Assembly: GCA_030533315.1 (NCBI GenBank)
Contig: JAUNJL010000015.1
Location: 1-46,265 of the forward strand
DNA from: Eubacteriales bacterium
GTDB taxonomy: Bacteria > Bacillota_A > Clostridia > Lachnospirales > Lachnospiraceae
DNA length: 46,265 bases
Reading direction: 5' to 3'
Positions 1 to 9,194 of the stretch are shown one piece after another; position 1 is the stretch's first letter, and every line of letters starts with the position of its first letter. The notes beneath the pieces are model-generated. The model saw only the letters and a list, made by a program, of their open reading frames with translations, did no database searches and was not told the DNA's origin. Made by a program: the position numbers and the translations under genes.

Positions 1-3000
1 CTGCAGAAGCATTTCCGTGACTTTTTTGACAGCTATAAACGTGGGATTCATGGGAACACGGACAAAATGGGCGTTTGGATTTCTGGCTTCTTTGGAAGTG
101 GTAAATCTCACTTCCTGAAAATTTTGTCCTATCTGTTGGAGAATAAAAAGGTAAATGGAAAGACTGCTTTGGAATATTTTGAGGAAGACGCTAAGATCAA
201 AGACCCGATGGTCCTCGGGGACATGAGACTGGCTGCGTCGGTGCCGACGGATGTTGTACTGTTTAACATTGACTCGAAGGGTGAGCAGAACAGCAGGCAG
301 GATAAAGGCGCAATTGTATCCGTTTTTCTGAAGGTATTTAATGAGATGCAGGGTTTCTGTGGGGCAATTCCTTTCCTTGCGGACCTTGAAAGAAAACTTT
401 CTGAAGAAGGACGTTATGAGGAATTTAAGGAGAGGTTTGAGGATTCCTTCGGAACGGCGTGGAAGGAGGCGCGCAATGATTTTGATTTCATTCAGGATGA
501 TATTGTAGAAGTTCTTTCTGGCATGGATTTTATGAGTGAGGAAGCTGCCCGCAATTGGTGTGAGAGAGCGACGACAGAATATTCCATCAGTATCGAGCGG
601 TTCGCGGATCTTGTAAAACGATACATAGACCGAAAAGGAAAGAATCATCATGTGGTCTTCCTTGTAGATGAAATCGGACAGTATATTGGCGACGATTCTA
701 AATTGATGCTAAATCTCCAGACAGTAACCGAGGATCTGGGGACAGCCTGCCAGGGAAAAGTGTGGATGATCGTTACCAGCCAGCAGGATATTGATTCCAT
801 CACAAAGACAAAGGGAAATGACTTTTCTAAGATTCAGGGACGTTTTGATACCAGGCTTTCTCTGTCCTCCGCAAACGTGGACGAAGTGATCCGTGAAAGA
901 GTTTTGAAGAAAACAGAGTCCGCCAATGAGACGTTGCGTTTGTTTTATGATGACAAAGAAACCATCATCAAAAACCTGATTCTGTTTAATGACGGGGTGG
1001 AGAAGAAACTATATGCCAGCCGCAGCAATTTTGCTGAGGTTTACCCGTTTATTCCTTACCAGTTTAATCTTTTGGGAAGTGTGCTGACCTCCATTCGTAC
1101 CCATGGTGCATCCGGGAAGCATCTGGCGGAGGGTGAGCGCTCCATGCTGGCTTTGTTCAAGGAGTCCGCAGCCAAAGTGAAGGAATGCGATCCGGGAACG
1201 GTCGTACCGTTTCATATGTTCTATGATGCTCTGGAGCAGTTCCTTGACCACTCCCACAAGGGTGTGATCTCCCGCGCATTGGACAATGATTATCTGAATC
1301 CGGATCATGCTGCGGAATGCTTTGATGTCAACGTGCTGAAGACACTCTTTATGATCAAGTACGTAAAAGAGATTAAGGCAAATCTCGAAAATATTACCAG
1401 CCTTATGGTCAGAAATGTGGATGATGACCGCATTGAACTGGCCCGAAAGGTGGAGGATGCCCTGAAACGGCTTGTCCGTCAGACGCTTGTGCAGAAAAAT
1501 GGCGATTTGTATGTATTCCTGACGGATGAGGAACAGGAGATTAACATTGCGATCAAGAATCAGCCGGTTGATCCGGGTGAGATTACCGCAAAGGTATCCG
1601 AGCTGATTTTCGATGGGCTGTTTGATGAGAAAAAATACCGTTATCCTGCTTTTAGTGGCCGCTATGCCTTTGGATTTAACCAGGTTGTGGATGATAAGCC
1701 ATATAAGGCAGGACAGAGCTATGACATCACTCTGAAAATCCTGACACCCAACAGCGATGAGATTTCAGATGAGATGACCATGAGAATGCTGTCTGCCCAG
1801 AGCCGCTGTGTTCTGGTTGTTCTTCCAGACGACAGAGCTTTCCTGGATGAGATTCACTCCTCGCTGCAGATTGAAAAGTTCATTCGCTTCGACGCGGCGA
1901 ATACCGTGACGAAATATGAGCAGATCAAGGAGACAAAAAAGGCAGAGCTTCGTGAGAGAAGTGCGGCAGCCCGCCTGTTCCTGGAAGAAGCGTTAAAAGC
2001 CGCGGCAATTTATGTCAATGGAGACAAGGTACAGACGGCTTCCAGGGAGGTGTCTGCCCGTATCAATGATGCCATTGGAAAACTGGTTGTCTCTGTTTAC
2101 CATAAGCTGTCTTACATTGACACGGCCATGGGTGAAGCGGATATTAGAAAGCTTTTCACCGGCAGCCATAAGCAGCTGACACTGGAAGGAACAAACACGG
2201 TTCCCAACAGTCTGGCGCTGCATGATGTAAACGATTATATCAGTGTAAATACGTCCCGCCATACCAAGACCTCTATGAAAACGCTTCTGGACCGGTTTAC
2301 GAAGGCTCCTTATGGATTTGTGGAGGCAGACGTGCAGTGGCTGGCTGCGAAGCTGTTCAAGGACGGAGATATTGCCTTCTATGTGAACAGCGAACCGGTA
2401 TCCTTGCTCTCAAAAAGCGTGGATGAAATCGTGCGTTTCATCACCCGCAAGGAATTTCATGAGCGGCTGATGACGGAGAAGCGTGTTCGTGCCAGCGAGA
2501 AGCAGAAAAAAGCAGTTCGTGAAGTGATGAAGGAATTGTTCGGTGTTTCTCCATCCAGCGATGATGACGATGCGGTGATGGGCGGATTTCGGAATTACGC
2601 GAATAACTTTAAGAATGAAATCGAGAAATTGGAAATCCATTACAAAAATCAGCCATTATATCCGGGCAAAGCATTGGTTCAGCAGGGGAAGAAGCTGATG
2701 ACAGAGGTTCTCCAAATAAAAAACGCCAATGAGTTTTTTGCGGCAGTGGACAAAGGCCGAGATGATTTCCTGGACTTCGCCGAGGACTTTGAGCCGGTTA
2801 GAAAGTTTTTCCATGGCGATCAGATCACAATTTTTGACAAAGCGATTCGCCTGATGACAATTTATGATGACAGCCATACCTTCATTGTGAACGATGAAAT
2901 TGAGTCTACGGTTTCTCAGATCAAGGGGATTATGAAGAAGCCTGCTCCATACAGTGATATTTTCAAATTGCCGGGGCTGTTGGAAACCTATATCTCCGCA

Positions 3001-3519
3001 TACGGCGCCTTGCTGACGGAAATGGAAGAACCAGTTCTTGCTTCTCTTGACGAGGCAAGAGCAAGAGTATTAAGCGGGCTGGAAGGAAGGCTCTGCGAGG
3101 ATGCTCTCCGTCAGCGGTTCCTTGACCGCTTTCATGAGCTGCACAACAAAGCCGCCCATTGTAACAATGTGGCAGCCCTGCAGAACATCAAAGTGGAGGC
3201 AGATGCATTAAAGATTCGCTGCCTGAATGAAATTTCTGCTGCGGAGAGTAAGATCCTGGCAGAAAAAGCCGCAAAGGAGGCAAGAAAACAGAGGCAGGAG
3301 AAAAAGAAACAGCCGGAAGCGGCGGCGGAACAGAGGGCTCCTTACTCCGCCCCGGCGCCGAAGGTGAAAAAACAGCGGACCGTCAGCATCAAGACCATCA
3401 ACACAGAGACCACCTGGCAGCTGGAGACCGCAGATGATGTAAGGAAATATGTTGCAGAGCTGGAGAGAAAGCTTCTTGCTCAGTTGGATGAGGATACAAT
3501 CGTTAGTATTGAGTTTTAA
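1..3519 (+). CDS. brxC: BREX system P-loop protein BrxC (5' partial)
   Basis: BrxC (PglY-like) is the large P-loop ATPase of BREX phage defence and acts with the methyltransferase PglX and PglZ. The reading frame is open from base 1, so the true start lies upstream; the first internal ATG (67) comes after 22 in-frame codons that read as natural protein. About 1172 residues are visible, against roughly 1200 for the family, so only a short N-terminus is missing. Walker A is SGFFGSGKSHFL just after the first ATG, and a Walker B-like strand VVFLVDEIGQY follows near residue 220. The C-terminus is rich in Lys, Glu and Ala and ends in a basic, Pro-containing linker plus a short helix. The next gene starts 56 bp downstream on the same strand. 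The family call rests on these motifs plus pglX and pglZ nearby. Confidence 0.9.
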   Translation: MQKHFRDFFDSYKRGIHGNTDKMGVWISGFFGSGKSHFLKILSYLLENKKVNGKTALEYFEEDAKIKDPMVLGDMRLAASVPTDVVLFNIDSKGEQNSRQDKGAIVSVFLKVFNEMQGFCGAIPFLADLERKLSEEGRYEEFKERFEDSFGTAWKEARNDFDFIQDDIVEVLSGMDFMSEEAARNWCERATTEYSISIERFADLVKRYIDRKGKNHHVVFLVDEIGQYIGDDSKLMLNLQTVTEDLGTACQGKVWMIVTSQQDIDSITKTKGNDFSKIQGRFDTRLSLSSANVDEVIRERVLKKTESANETLRLFYDDKETIIKNLILFNDGVEKKLYASRSNFAEVYPFIPYQFNLLGSVLTSIRTHGASGKHLAEGERSMLALFKESAAKVKECDPGTVVPFHMFYDALEQFLDHSHKGVISRALDNDYLNPDHAAECFDVNVLKTLFMIKYVKEIKANLENITSLMVRNVDDDRIELARKVEDALKRLVRQTLVQKNGDLYVFLTDEEQEINIAIKNQPVDPGEITAKVSELIFDGLFDEKKYRYPAFSGRYAFGFNQVVDDKPYKAGQSYDITLKILTPNSDEISDEMTMRMLSAQSRCVLVVLPDDRAFLDEIHSSLQIEKFIRFDAANTVTKYEQIKETKKAELRERSAAARLFLEEALKAAAIYVNGDKVQTASREVSARINDAIGKLVVSVYHKLSYIDTAMGEADIRKLFTGSHKQLTLEGTNTVPNSLALHDVNDYISVNTSRHTKTSMKTLLDRFTKAPYGFVEADVQWLAAKLFKDGDIAFYVNSEPVSLLSKSVDEIVRFITRKEFHERLMTEKRVRASEKQKKAVREVMKELFGVSPSSDDDDAVMGGFRNYANNFKNEIEKLEIHYKNQPLYPGKALVQQGKKLMTEVLQIKNANEFFAAVDKGRDDFLDFAEDFEPVRKFFHGDQITIFDKAIRLMTIYDDSHTFIVNDEIESTVSQIKGIMKKPAPYSDIFKLPGLLETYISAYGALLTEMEEPVLASLDEARARVLSGLEGRLCEDALRQRFLDRFHELHNKAAHCNNVAALQNIKVEADALKIRCLNEISAAESKILAEKAAKEARKQRQEKKKQPEAAAEQRAPYSAPAPKVKKQRTVSIKTINTETTWQLETADDVRKYVAELERKLLAQLDEDTIVSIEF

Positions 3520-3574
3520 TGTGACAGATAGCGGACATAATAAATATAGGATAATTCAAAAGGGGTGTATATAC

Positions 3575-4633
3575 ATGAAAATAAAAAAGCTTTTTCTGAA
3601 AAATTTTATGCTCTTTGAAAATACGGAAATTGATTGGTCTCCCAATATTAATGTGATTTGTGGGGAAAACAGTACAGGAAAAACAACATTGCTAAAAGTG
3701 ATGTATTCTATACTGAAGCCGCTTGGAAAAGGCTATAAAGAATCGATGACAAAAGAATTAGAAGAAAAAATGTTTGTTGAGAAACTGCAGGGAGTTTTTC
3801 GGCCAGATGGAATGAAAATTGGCCGTCTGGTAACTAGAAAGCAGGGTAGTAATCGAACAGATTTTTCCGTGATAGTGGACAAGAATCGGAAAATTTCTGT
3901 TGGGTTTGGAAATCGCCAGGGGAATCATGCAGAAATTAAAATGGATCAAATAAAATCATTGGGAAAGTTTGATGTAATTTATATTCCGACAAAAGAAATG
4001 ATATCCACCACAGAGCATTTCGCATCACTTTATGAGGAATATCATATTGACTTTGAAGAAATGTATTACGACCTTGCAAAATTGCTGGATCGCCCTTTAA
4101 CCAAAGGCGCAAATACGAGTGAACAAAAAGAAGTGTTAATGAGTTTTGAAGAAATTATGAAAGGACAGATTGTCCAGAAAGATAAAAAGTTCTTTTTGAG
4201 AATAAGGGGTGAGGGTGAATTTGAAATGGGGTTGCTGTCAGATGGGTATCGTAAGCTTTCTACGATAGTCTACTTGATTTTATCCGGTAGTTTAAATACG
4301 AATACCATTTTATTTTGGGACGAACCGGAAACAAATATGAATCCTAAAATGATTCGACCGATTGTGCAGGCTCTAGTAACTTTGGCAAAAATGGGCGTTC
4401 AGGTTTTTGTGACAACTCATGATTATTTTGTACAGCAGGAATTTAATATGTTGACCGTATATCCAGAATTAAATACAAGCAGCCTTGATATTAATTTTAT
4501 GTCATTATATAACGATGCTGGTGAGTTAAAATGTGAGATGAAACCGAATGCATCAGATTTAGAGCATAACGCAATTATGCAAGAATTTGATGCGATGTAT
4601 GACAGAGAGCAGAGGGTGATATATGGAGGTTAA
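3575..4633 (+). CDS. AAA/ABC-type ATPase, BREX-embedded cassette 1
   Basis: This 352-residue ATPase belongs to the OLD/RecF-like ABC ATPases found in many defence systems. It has Walker A GENSTGKT (30-37), a signature-like LLSDGYRKLS (220-229), Walker B ILFWDE (245-250) and a switch histidine in TTHD (His282). There is no TOPRIM domain after the ATPase core, so it is not a full OLD nuclease. I start it at the ATG preceded by AAAAGGGGTG; a longer frame running back into brxC has no such site. It overlaps the next gene by 11 bp, so the two are translationally coupled. By eye it is clearly AT-richer than brxC and pglX, which suggests it was inserted between the core BREX genes. A DNA- or phage-sensing ATPase role is inferred; the exact family is not known to me. 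Confidence 0.75.
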   Translation: MKIKKLFLKNFMLFENTEIDWSPNINVICGENSTGKTTLLKVMYSILKPLGKGYKESMTKELEEKMFVEKLQGVFRPDGMKIGRLVTRKQGSNRTDFSVIVDKNRKISVGFGNRQGNHAEIKMDQIKSLGKFDVIYIPTKEMISTTEHFASLYEEYHIDFEEMYYDLAKLLDRPLTKGANTSEQKEVLMSFEEIMKGQIVQKDKKFFLRIRGEGEFEMGLLSDGYRKLSTIVYLILSGSLNTNTILFWDEPETNMNPKMIRPIVQALVTLAKMGVQVFVTTHDYFVQQEFNMLTVYPELNTSSLDINFMSLYNDAGELKCEMKPNASDLEHNAIMQEFDAMYDREQRVIYGG

Positions 4634-5216
4634 AGAAGAAAGTGGATTGAAATTTGGGTTTCGCGAAGGTAGTAATGTGATTAAATTTGATGATACGGAG
4701 TTTTATAGAAAATCCTTTAATACATTTTCTGCCTCCAAGGGTGTAGATTTTATTGTAGCAGAGAAAGGTCAGGTGGCGTTTATTGAGGTGAAAAATTGCA
4801 TCGGAGATGAAGGAAATTGTAGGTGGAGAATTTTTCCGCATAATCAGAAAAGAGAATCTAGTCACACACAGTTGAATGTAGAAGGTAGGGATAGTCTGGA
4901 CATAGAAGTACCGCAAAAAGTTGCAATGACTTTGGCGGCTCTTATGGGGGCAAAGTCATTTGGGACAATAAAAGATTCTGTTAGGGAATTGGAGGAAATT
5001 CAAAAAGTAATCTTTTCAGATACTTTTTCAGATGGCAAAGAGAAAAAATATGTTATTCTGTTCCTGGAGGGTGATTTTGAGTGTCATACAAGGTCAAAAA
5101 AGATGATTATGTCAGATCTGCAAAGAAGTATGAAAACAAGAATGCGATGGTTTAATTGCAAAGTATCTGTAGTGGACTCCGATACATACGATAAGAAGAT
5201 ATTTCAAATTGTTTAA
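4623..5216 (+). CDS. Small PD-(D/E)XK nuclease-like protein, cassette 1
   Basis: A 197-residue protein I cannot name. The segment KGVDFIVAEKG...FIEVKN places Asp42, Glu55 and Lys57 in the spacing of a PD-(D/E)XK nuclease active site (D-x12-E-x-K), with hydrophobic beta strands on both sides. No TOPRIM or HNH motif is visible. It begins inside the 3' end of the ATPase gene (ATG 4623, ATPase stop 4631-4633) and shares its AT-rich composition. The pair therefore looks like a unit in which the ATPase controls a nuclease. An ATPase paired with a small effector nuclease is a common arrangement in anti-phage systems. Nuclease activity is inferred from the motif only. Confidence 0.6.
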   Translation: MEVKEESGLKFGFREGSNVIKFDDTEFYRKSFNTFSASKGVDFIVAEKGQVAFIEVKNCIGDEGNCRWRIFPHNQKRESSHTQLNVEGRDSLDIEVPQKVAMTLAALMGAKSFGTIKDSVRELEEIQKVIFSDTFSDGKEKKYVILFLEGDFECHTRSKKMIMSDLQRSMKTRMRWFNCKVSVVDSDTYDKKIFQIV

Positions 5217-5240
5217 CGAAAGAAAACGTGGAGTGGAAAC

Positions 5241-5302
5241 TTGAAAGTGAATTTTCAAAGCTACTATGCTGACTTAATACATGGGTTAGGAAAGAGGAAG
5301 AC
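5241..5302 (+). promoter_or_regulatory. Two-hairpin leader element, copy B (before pglX)
   Basis: Hairpin 1 pairs TTGAAA (5241-5246) with TTTCAA (5253-5258). After a CTACTATG linker, hairpin 2 pairs CTGAC (5269-5273) with GTTAG (5285-5289), including G-T wobbles. It ends in GGAAAGAGG, the pglX Shine-Dalgarno, five bases before the ATG. The layout and several blocks match the copies at 10524 and 29161. The hairpin sequences differ while the pairing is largely kept, which suggests selection on structure. Confidence 0.55.
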
Positions 5303-8300
5303 ATGAACAAAACAGCCATAAAGAATTTTGCAGTCTGGGCGAGGAATAAGCTGATTGCGGACATTACATACAGAGCTGGATTGGTTGGCGTGGGCGAGAA
5401 CGGTATCGCAGAGCCTCTTCCCCAGTCCTCGAGAGATCTGCAGTTTTTTGACATTGGAACGAAGGACTATGCCCAGGCTGTGGGAAAAGAGGTGGAGCAG
5501 AGGAAAGCCCTGATAAATGCAATCCAGGAGAAAGAGTGCGATGGCGATTATGCGTCAGCGTTTCAGGCTGTGGTTCACGAGGTTGCCTACACATGGTTTA
5601 ACCGTCTGATTGCGATCCGCTTCATGGAGGTTAATGACTATCTGCCTTCCCGTGTGCGCGTGCTTTCTTCTGAAAATCAGGCGAAGAATGAGCCTGATTT
5701 TGTAACGACACCCTTTGAGACGGATATGGAATTTACATCTGATGAGCAGGATACTGTCATGCGGATGAAAGAGGAGAACAAGCTGGATGATTTATTCCGT
5801 ATGCTTTTTATCAAACAGTGCAACAAGCTTCATGAGATCTTGCCGGAGTTGTTTGAGAATACCAACGACTATACGGAGCTGCTTTTGAGCATCTCATTTA
5901 CGGACAGCGATGGAATCATCTATCATCTGGTGCATGACATTGATGAGGATGATTTTAATGTTGAAAAAGAGGGTCAGGTAGAAATTATCGGATGGCTGTA
6001 CCAGTATTACAATACAGAGCCGAAGGATGAGACCTTTGCGCTTTTGCGGAAGAACGTCAAGATTACAAAAGAGCGTATCCCGGCGGCAACTCAGTTGTTC
6101 ACGCCAGACTGGATTGTTCGCTATATGGTTGAGAACAGCCTTGGCCGCCTTTGGGTGGAGGGCCATCCCAATGACAAGGCGAATTTCACCGAAGGTGAAG
6201 GGGAGGACGGCCTGGGCCGGGAATTGAAAAGTAACTGGAAATATTATCTGGAGGAGGCAGAACAGAAGCCGGATGTACAGGCAGAGCTGGAAAAAATTCG
6301 TGCTGAATATCGCAGTCTCAATCCGGAAGACATTAAGGTGATCGATCCATGTATGGGTTCCGGACATATTCTTGTGTACTGCTTTGATGTACTGATGCAG
6401 ATTTATGAGTCCCAGGGCTACACCCAGAGAGACGCCGCGCAGTCCATTCTGAAGAATAATCTGTTTGGGTTGGATATTGATAAACGGGCGGCGCAGTTGT
6501 CGTATTTTGCTGTCATGATGAAAGCCAGACAGTATGACCGCCGTATTTTTGGGCGCGGGGTCGAGCCCCATGTGTATGCAATTCGAGAAAGCAATGGAAT
6601 TGCCCCCTTTGTGCTGGATTATTTCTGTAATGGGAATGCAGAACTGGAAAGAGCCATGAACAGCCTCATGGATGATCTCTATGATGCCAAAGAATATGGC
6701 TCGATTCTCCATGTGGCACAGGTGGATTTTGCGGCACTCTATTCCAGATTTGAGGAGATCCGAGATGACATTCACTTGGGCAGGCAAGGAGCATTGAAAG
6801 AGCTGCTGCCATTGGTGCAATGTGGGGAAGCGATGGCCCAGAAATACCATGTGGTGGTGACAAATCCGCCGTATATGGGCGCGTCGAATATGAATGCAAA
6901 GCTTAGCAGCTTTATAAAGAATCATTATGCGGAGTATAAGTCGGACTTTTTCTCTGCCTTTGTTGTGCGTTGTTGTAATATGGCATTACAAAATGGAAAG
7001 CTTGGATTTTTGACGCCGTATGTTTGGATGTTTATTCAATCATACGAGAAAATGCGGAGATACCTTTTTTCTCAAAAAACAATCGAAACGCTGATCCAAT
7101 TTGAGTATTCAGCCTTTGAAGAGGCAACGGTTCCAATTTGCACTTTTGCGATTAGTAATTATTGCATGGATCATAAAAAAGGAGTGTATATCCGTTTGAC
7201 CGATTTCAGGGGCGGAATGGAAGTGCAAAGAAAAAAGATGCGGGAGGCAATTACGGGTAAAGAATGTAAATATCTTTATACTGCGGCACAGTGTGAGTTT
7301 GGGAAAATACCGGGGAGCCCGGCGGCGTATTGGCTTCCCATTACTTTTATCAATAGTTTTGGTAACGTATGTTTGGAAAATATTGCATTGGCAAAGAGTG
7401 GAATGACGACAACCGATAATAATCGGTTTTTAAGATTATGGCACGAGAATCTGTTTTCTAAAATTGGATTTGATTATCATTCTATTGAAGAGACAAGTGA
7501 TCTAAAATATAAATGGTTTCCATTTAGTAAGGGAGGAGATTTCAGAAGATGGTATGGTAATCTGGAATATACCGTAAATTGGTACTCCAATGGAAGGGAG
7601 ATTAGAAAGGCCGCAGAAGGGGCAACTGGCGGCAGATTGGTAAATGTGGATATTGCGATGAAAGAATGCTTGGTATGGACTAAAATATCAAGCAGCAAAT
7701 CTTCATTTAGATATAAGCCGAAAGGAGTTTTCTTTAGTGATGCGGCCCCGGGAGTTTTCTTTAAGCAAGAGGATAGAGAAGTACTTTTGGGGTTGTTAAA
7801 CAGTTCTTGTACACAATACGCATTAGATGCAATAAATCCAACACTTAATTATGTGCCTGGGGCAATATCTGCAATTCCAGTGGTTGACGTAAATGGGCAT
7901 AGGGATAAAATAAAAATGCTAGTATGGGAAAATGTAAACATTTCCCGCATCGACTGGGACTCCTTCGAGACCTCCTGGGACTTCGCCCGTCACCCGATGC
8001 TCCGTTCGGTGTCCACCGTTTCAGAAGCTTACGCAGCATGGCAGTGTGAGTGCGAAGAACGTTTCTTTCAGCTCAAGGCAAACGAGGAGGAGCTGAATCG
8101 AATTTTCATAGATATTTATGGTTTGCAGGAGGAGCTGATTCCAGAGGTTGAAGATCGGGATGTTACGGTGCGCCGTTTCTTTGAGTCAAAGGGAGACATA
8201 CCGGAGAGTATGAAGGGAAGTAATTACGCACTGACGAAAGCAGATGCCGTAAAAGGTCTGATATCCTATGCGGTTGGCTGTATGTTCGGCCGTTATTCTT

Positions 8301-8974
8301 TGGACGTGGATGGACTTGCCTACGCAGGCGGAGAATGGTGCGGCAGTAAGTATAGCACCTTCATCCCGGACAAAGATAATTGTATCCCGATTACGGATGA
8401 GCCTTACTTTGAGGATGATGCTGTTGGTCTGTTCTGCGCTTGGCTGAAAAAGGTTTATGGAGAAGAAACTCTGGAAGAAAACTTAGATTTTATCGCAGAA
8501 ACACTGGGCACGAAAGGCAGTACAAGTCGTGAGGTCATTCGCAATTATTTCCTAACAGGATTTATTAAGGATCATAACAAGACTTATCAGAAGCGGCCGA
8601 TTTACTGGCTTTTTGACAGCGGTAAGCAGAATGGCTTTAAGGCTCTGGTGTATATGCATCGCTGGGACGCAGATACGGTAGGATATCTGCGCATAGAATA
8701 TTTACACAAGACTCAGCGCATCTATGAACGTGAGATCCAGCGTATGCAGGAGACAATGGATAACAGTCATGATTCCCGTGAAATCAACAGGGCAGGCAAG
8801 TGTAAAGAGAAACTCCAGAAGCAGCTGAAGGAAACAAAGGATTACGACACGAAGCTGGCTCACATTGCCCTTTCCCGCATTGACATCGATTTGGACGATG
8901 GTGTGAAAGCAAACTATGAAAAAGTTCAGACGGGGCGAGATGGGATGAAGATGCAGATTTTGGCAAAGATATAA
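5303..8974 (+). CDS. pglX: BREX adenine-specific DNA methyltransferase PglX/BrxX
   Basis: PglX methylates adenine in a non-palindromic host site and marks self DNA for BREX. The 1223-residue length fits type 1 PglX. The SAM-binding motif DPCMGSGHILVYCFD lies near residue 348 and the catalytic NPPYMG motif near 520, typical of gamma-class N6-adenine methyltransferases. The start MNKTAIKNFAVWARNKL is family-like and has GGAAAGAGG in front. The downstream half holds the target-recognition region. By eye, about 6900-7940 is markedly AT-richer than the flanks, and the composition returns abruptly at about 7945. That would fit exchange of a specificity domain. It sits between accessory cassettes 1 and 2. 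Confidence 0.93.
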   Translation: MNKTAIKNFAVWARNKLIADITYRAGLVGVGENGIAEPLPQSSRDLQFFDIGTKDYAQAVGKEVEQRKALINAIQEKECDGDYASAFQAVVHEVAYTWFNRLIAIRFMEVNDYLPSRVRVLSSENQAKNEPDFVTTPFETDMEFTSDEQDTVMRMKEENKLDDLFRMLFIKQCNKLHEILPELFENTNDYTELLLSISFTDSDGIIYHLVHDIDEDDFNVEKEGQVEIIGWLYQYYNTEPKDETFALLRKNVKITKERIPAATQLFTPDWIVRYMVENSLGRLWVEGHPNDKANFTEGEGEDGLGRELKSNWKYYLEEAEQKPDVQAELEKIRAEYRSLNPEDIKVIDPCMGSGHILVYCFDVLMQIYESQGYTQRDAAQSILKNNLFGLDIDKRAAQLSYFAVMMKARQYDRRIFGRGVEPHVYAIRESNGIAPFVLDYFCNGNAELERAMNSLMDDLYDAKEYGSILHVAQVDFAALYSRFEEIRDDIHLGRQGALKELLPLVQCGEAMAQKYHVVVTNPPYMGASNMNAKLSSFIKNHYAEYKSDFFSAFVVRCCNMALQNGKLGFLTPYVWMFIQSYEKMRRYLFSQKTIETLIQFEYSAFEEATVPICTFAISNYCMDHKKGVYIRLTDFRGGMEVQRKKMREAITGKECKYLYTAAQCEFGKIPGSPAAYWLPITFINSFGNVCLENIALAKSGMTTTDNNRFLRLWHENLFSKIGFDYHSIEETSDLKYKWFPFSKGGDFRRWYGNLEYTVNWYSNGREIRKAAEGATGGRLVNVDIAMKECLVWTKISSSKSSFRYKPKGVFFSDAAPGVFFKQEDREVLLGLLNSSCTQYALDAINPTLNYVPGAISAIPVVDVNGHRDKIKMLVWENVNISRIDWDSFETSWDFARHPMLRSVSTVSEAYAAWQCECEERFFQLKANEEELNRIFIDIYGLQEELIPEVEDRDVTVRRFFESKGDIPESMKGSNYALTKADAVKGLISYAVGCMFGRYSLDVDGLAYAGGEWCGSKYSTFIPDKDNCIPITDEPYFEDDAVGLFCAWLKKVYGEETLEENLDFIAETLGTKGSTSREVIRNYFLTGFIKDHNKTYQKRPIYWLFDSGKQNGFKALVYMHRWDADTVGYLRIEYLHKTQRIYEREIQRMQETMDNSHDSREINRAGKCKEKLQKQLKETKDYDTKLAHIALSRIDIDLDDGVKANYEKVQTGRDGMKMQILAKI

Positions 8975-9012
8975 AGAGAGACAGTAAGGAACAAAAAAAG
9001 AGGTGAATTTGT

Positions 9013-9114
9013 ATGAACGATTGTGCGATCCTTACGAATTGTGGAGGTTATACAATATTTCGCTATGGAAACCAGACTATTCGTTTTGCAACATCGGAAA
9101 AACTTGAAAAGTAG
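9013..9114 (+). CDS. 33-residue small protein between pglX and cassette 2
   Basis: A small frame, ATG to TAG, in the 220-bp gap after pglX. It has a good ribosome site (AGAGGTG, 8-9 bases before the ATG). The product starts MNDCAILTNCGGYTIF and continues with a segment (FRYGNQTIRF) that looks like two short beta strands; it has two cysteines. No family is recognised. It could be a real micro-protein of the defence cassette or the start of an eroded gene. The remaining 80 bp to the next start is AT-rich and shows nothing clear beyond the ribosome site. Confidence 0.4.
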   Translation: MNDCAILTNCGGYTIFRYGNQTIRFATSEKLEK

Positions 9115-9194
9115 GAGACTGCAGATACATGAACTAAATTAAATGCGCTAGTATTGAATCCGTTAAGTTTAATATTTAGAAAGGAAACAGTCAA

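Noticed and set aside
3575..5216. PARIS (AriA/AriB) system
   Set aside because: The ATPase would fit, but the partner has a D-ExK motif rather than a TOPRIM-type domain.
5894..6925. Minus-strand frame (343 codons) inside pglX
   Set aside because: Antisense to the conserved methyltransferase core; no start signal.
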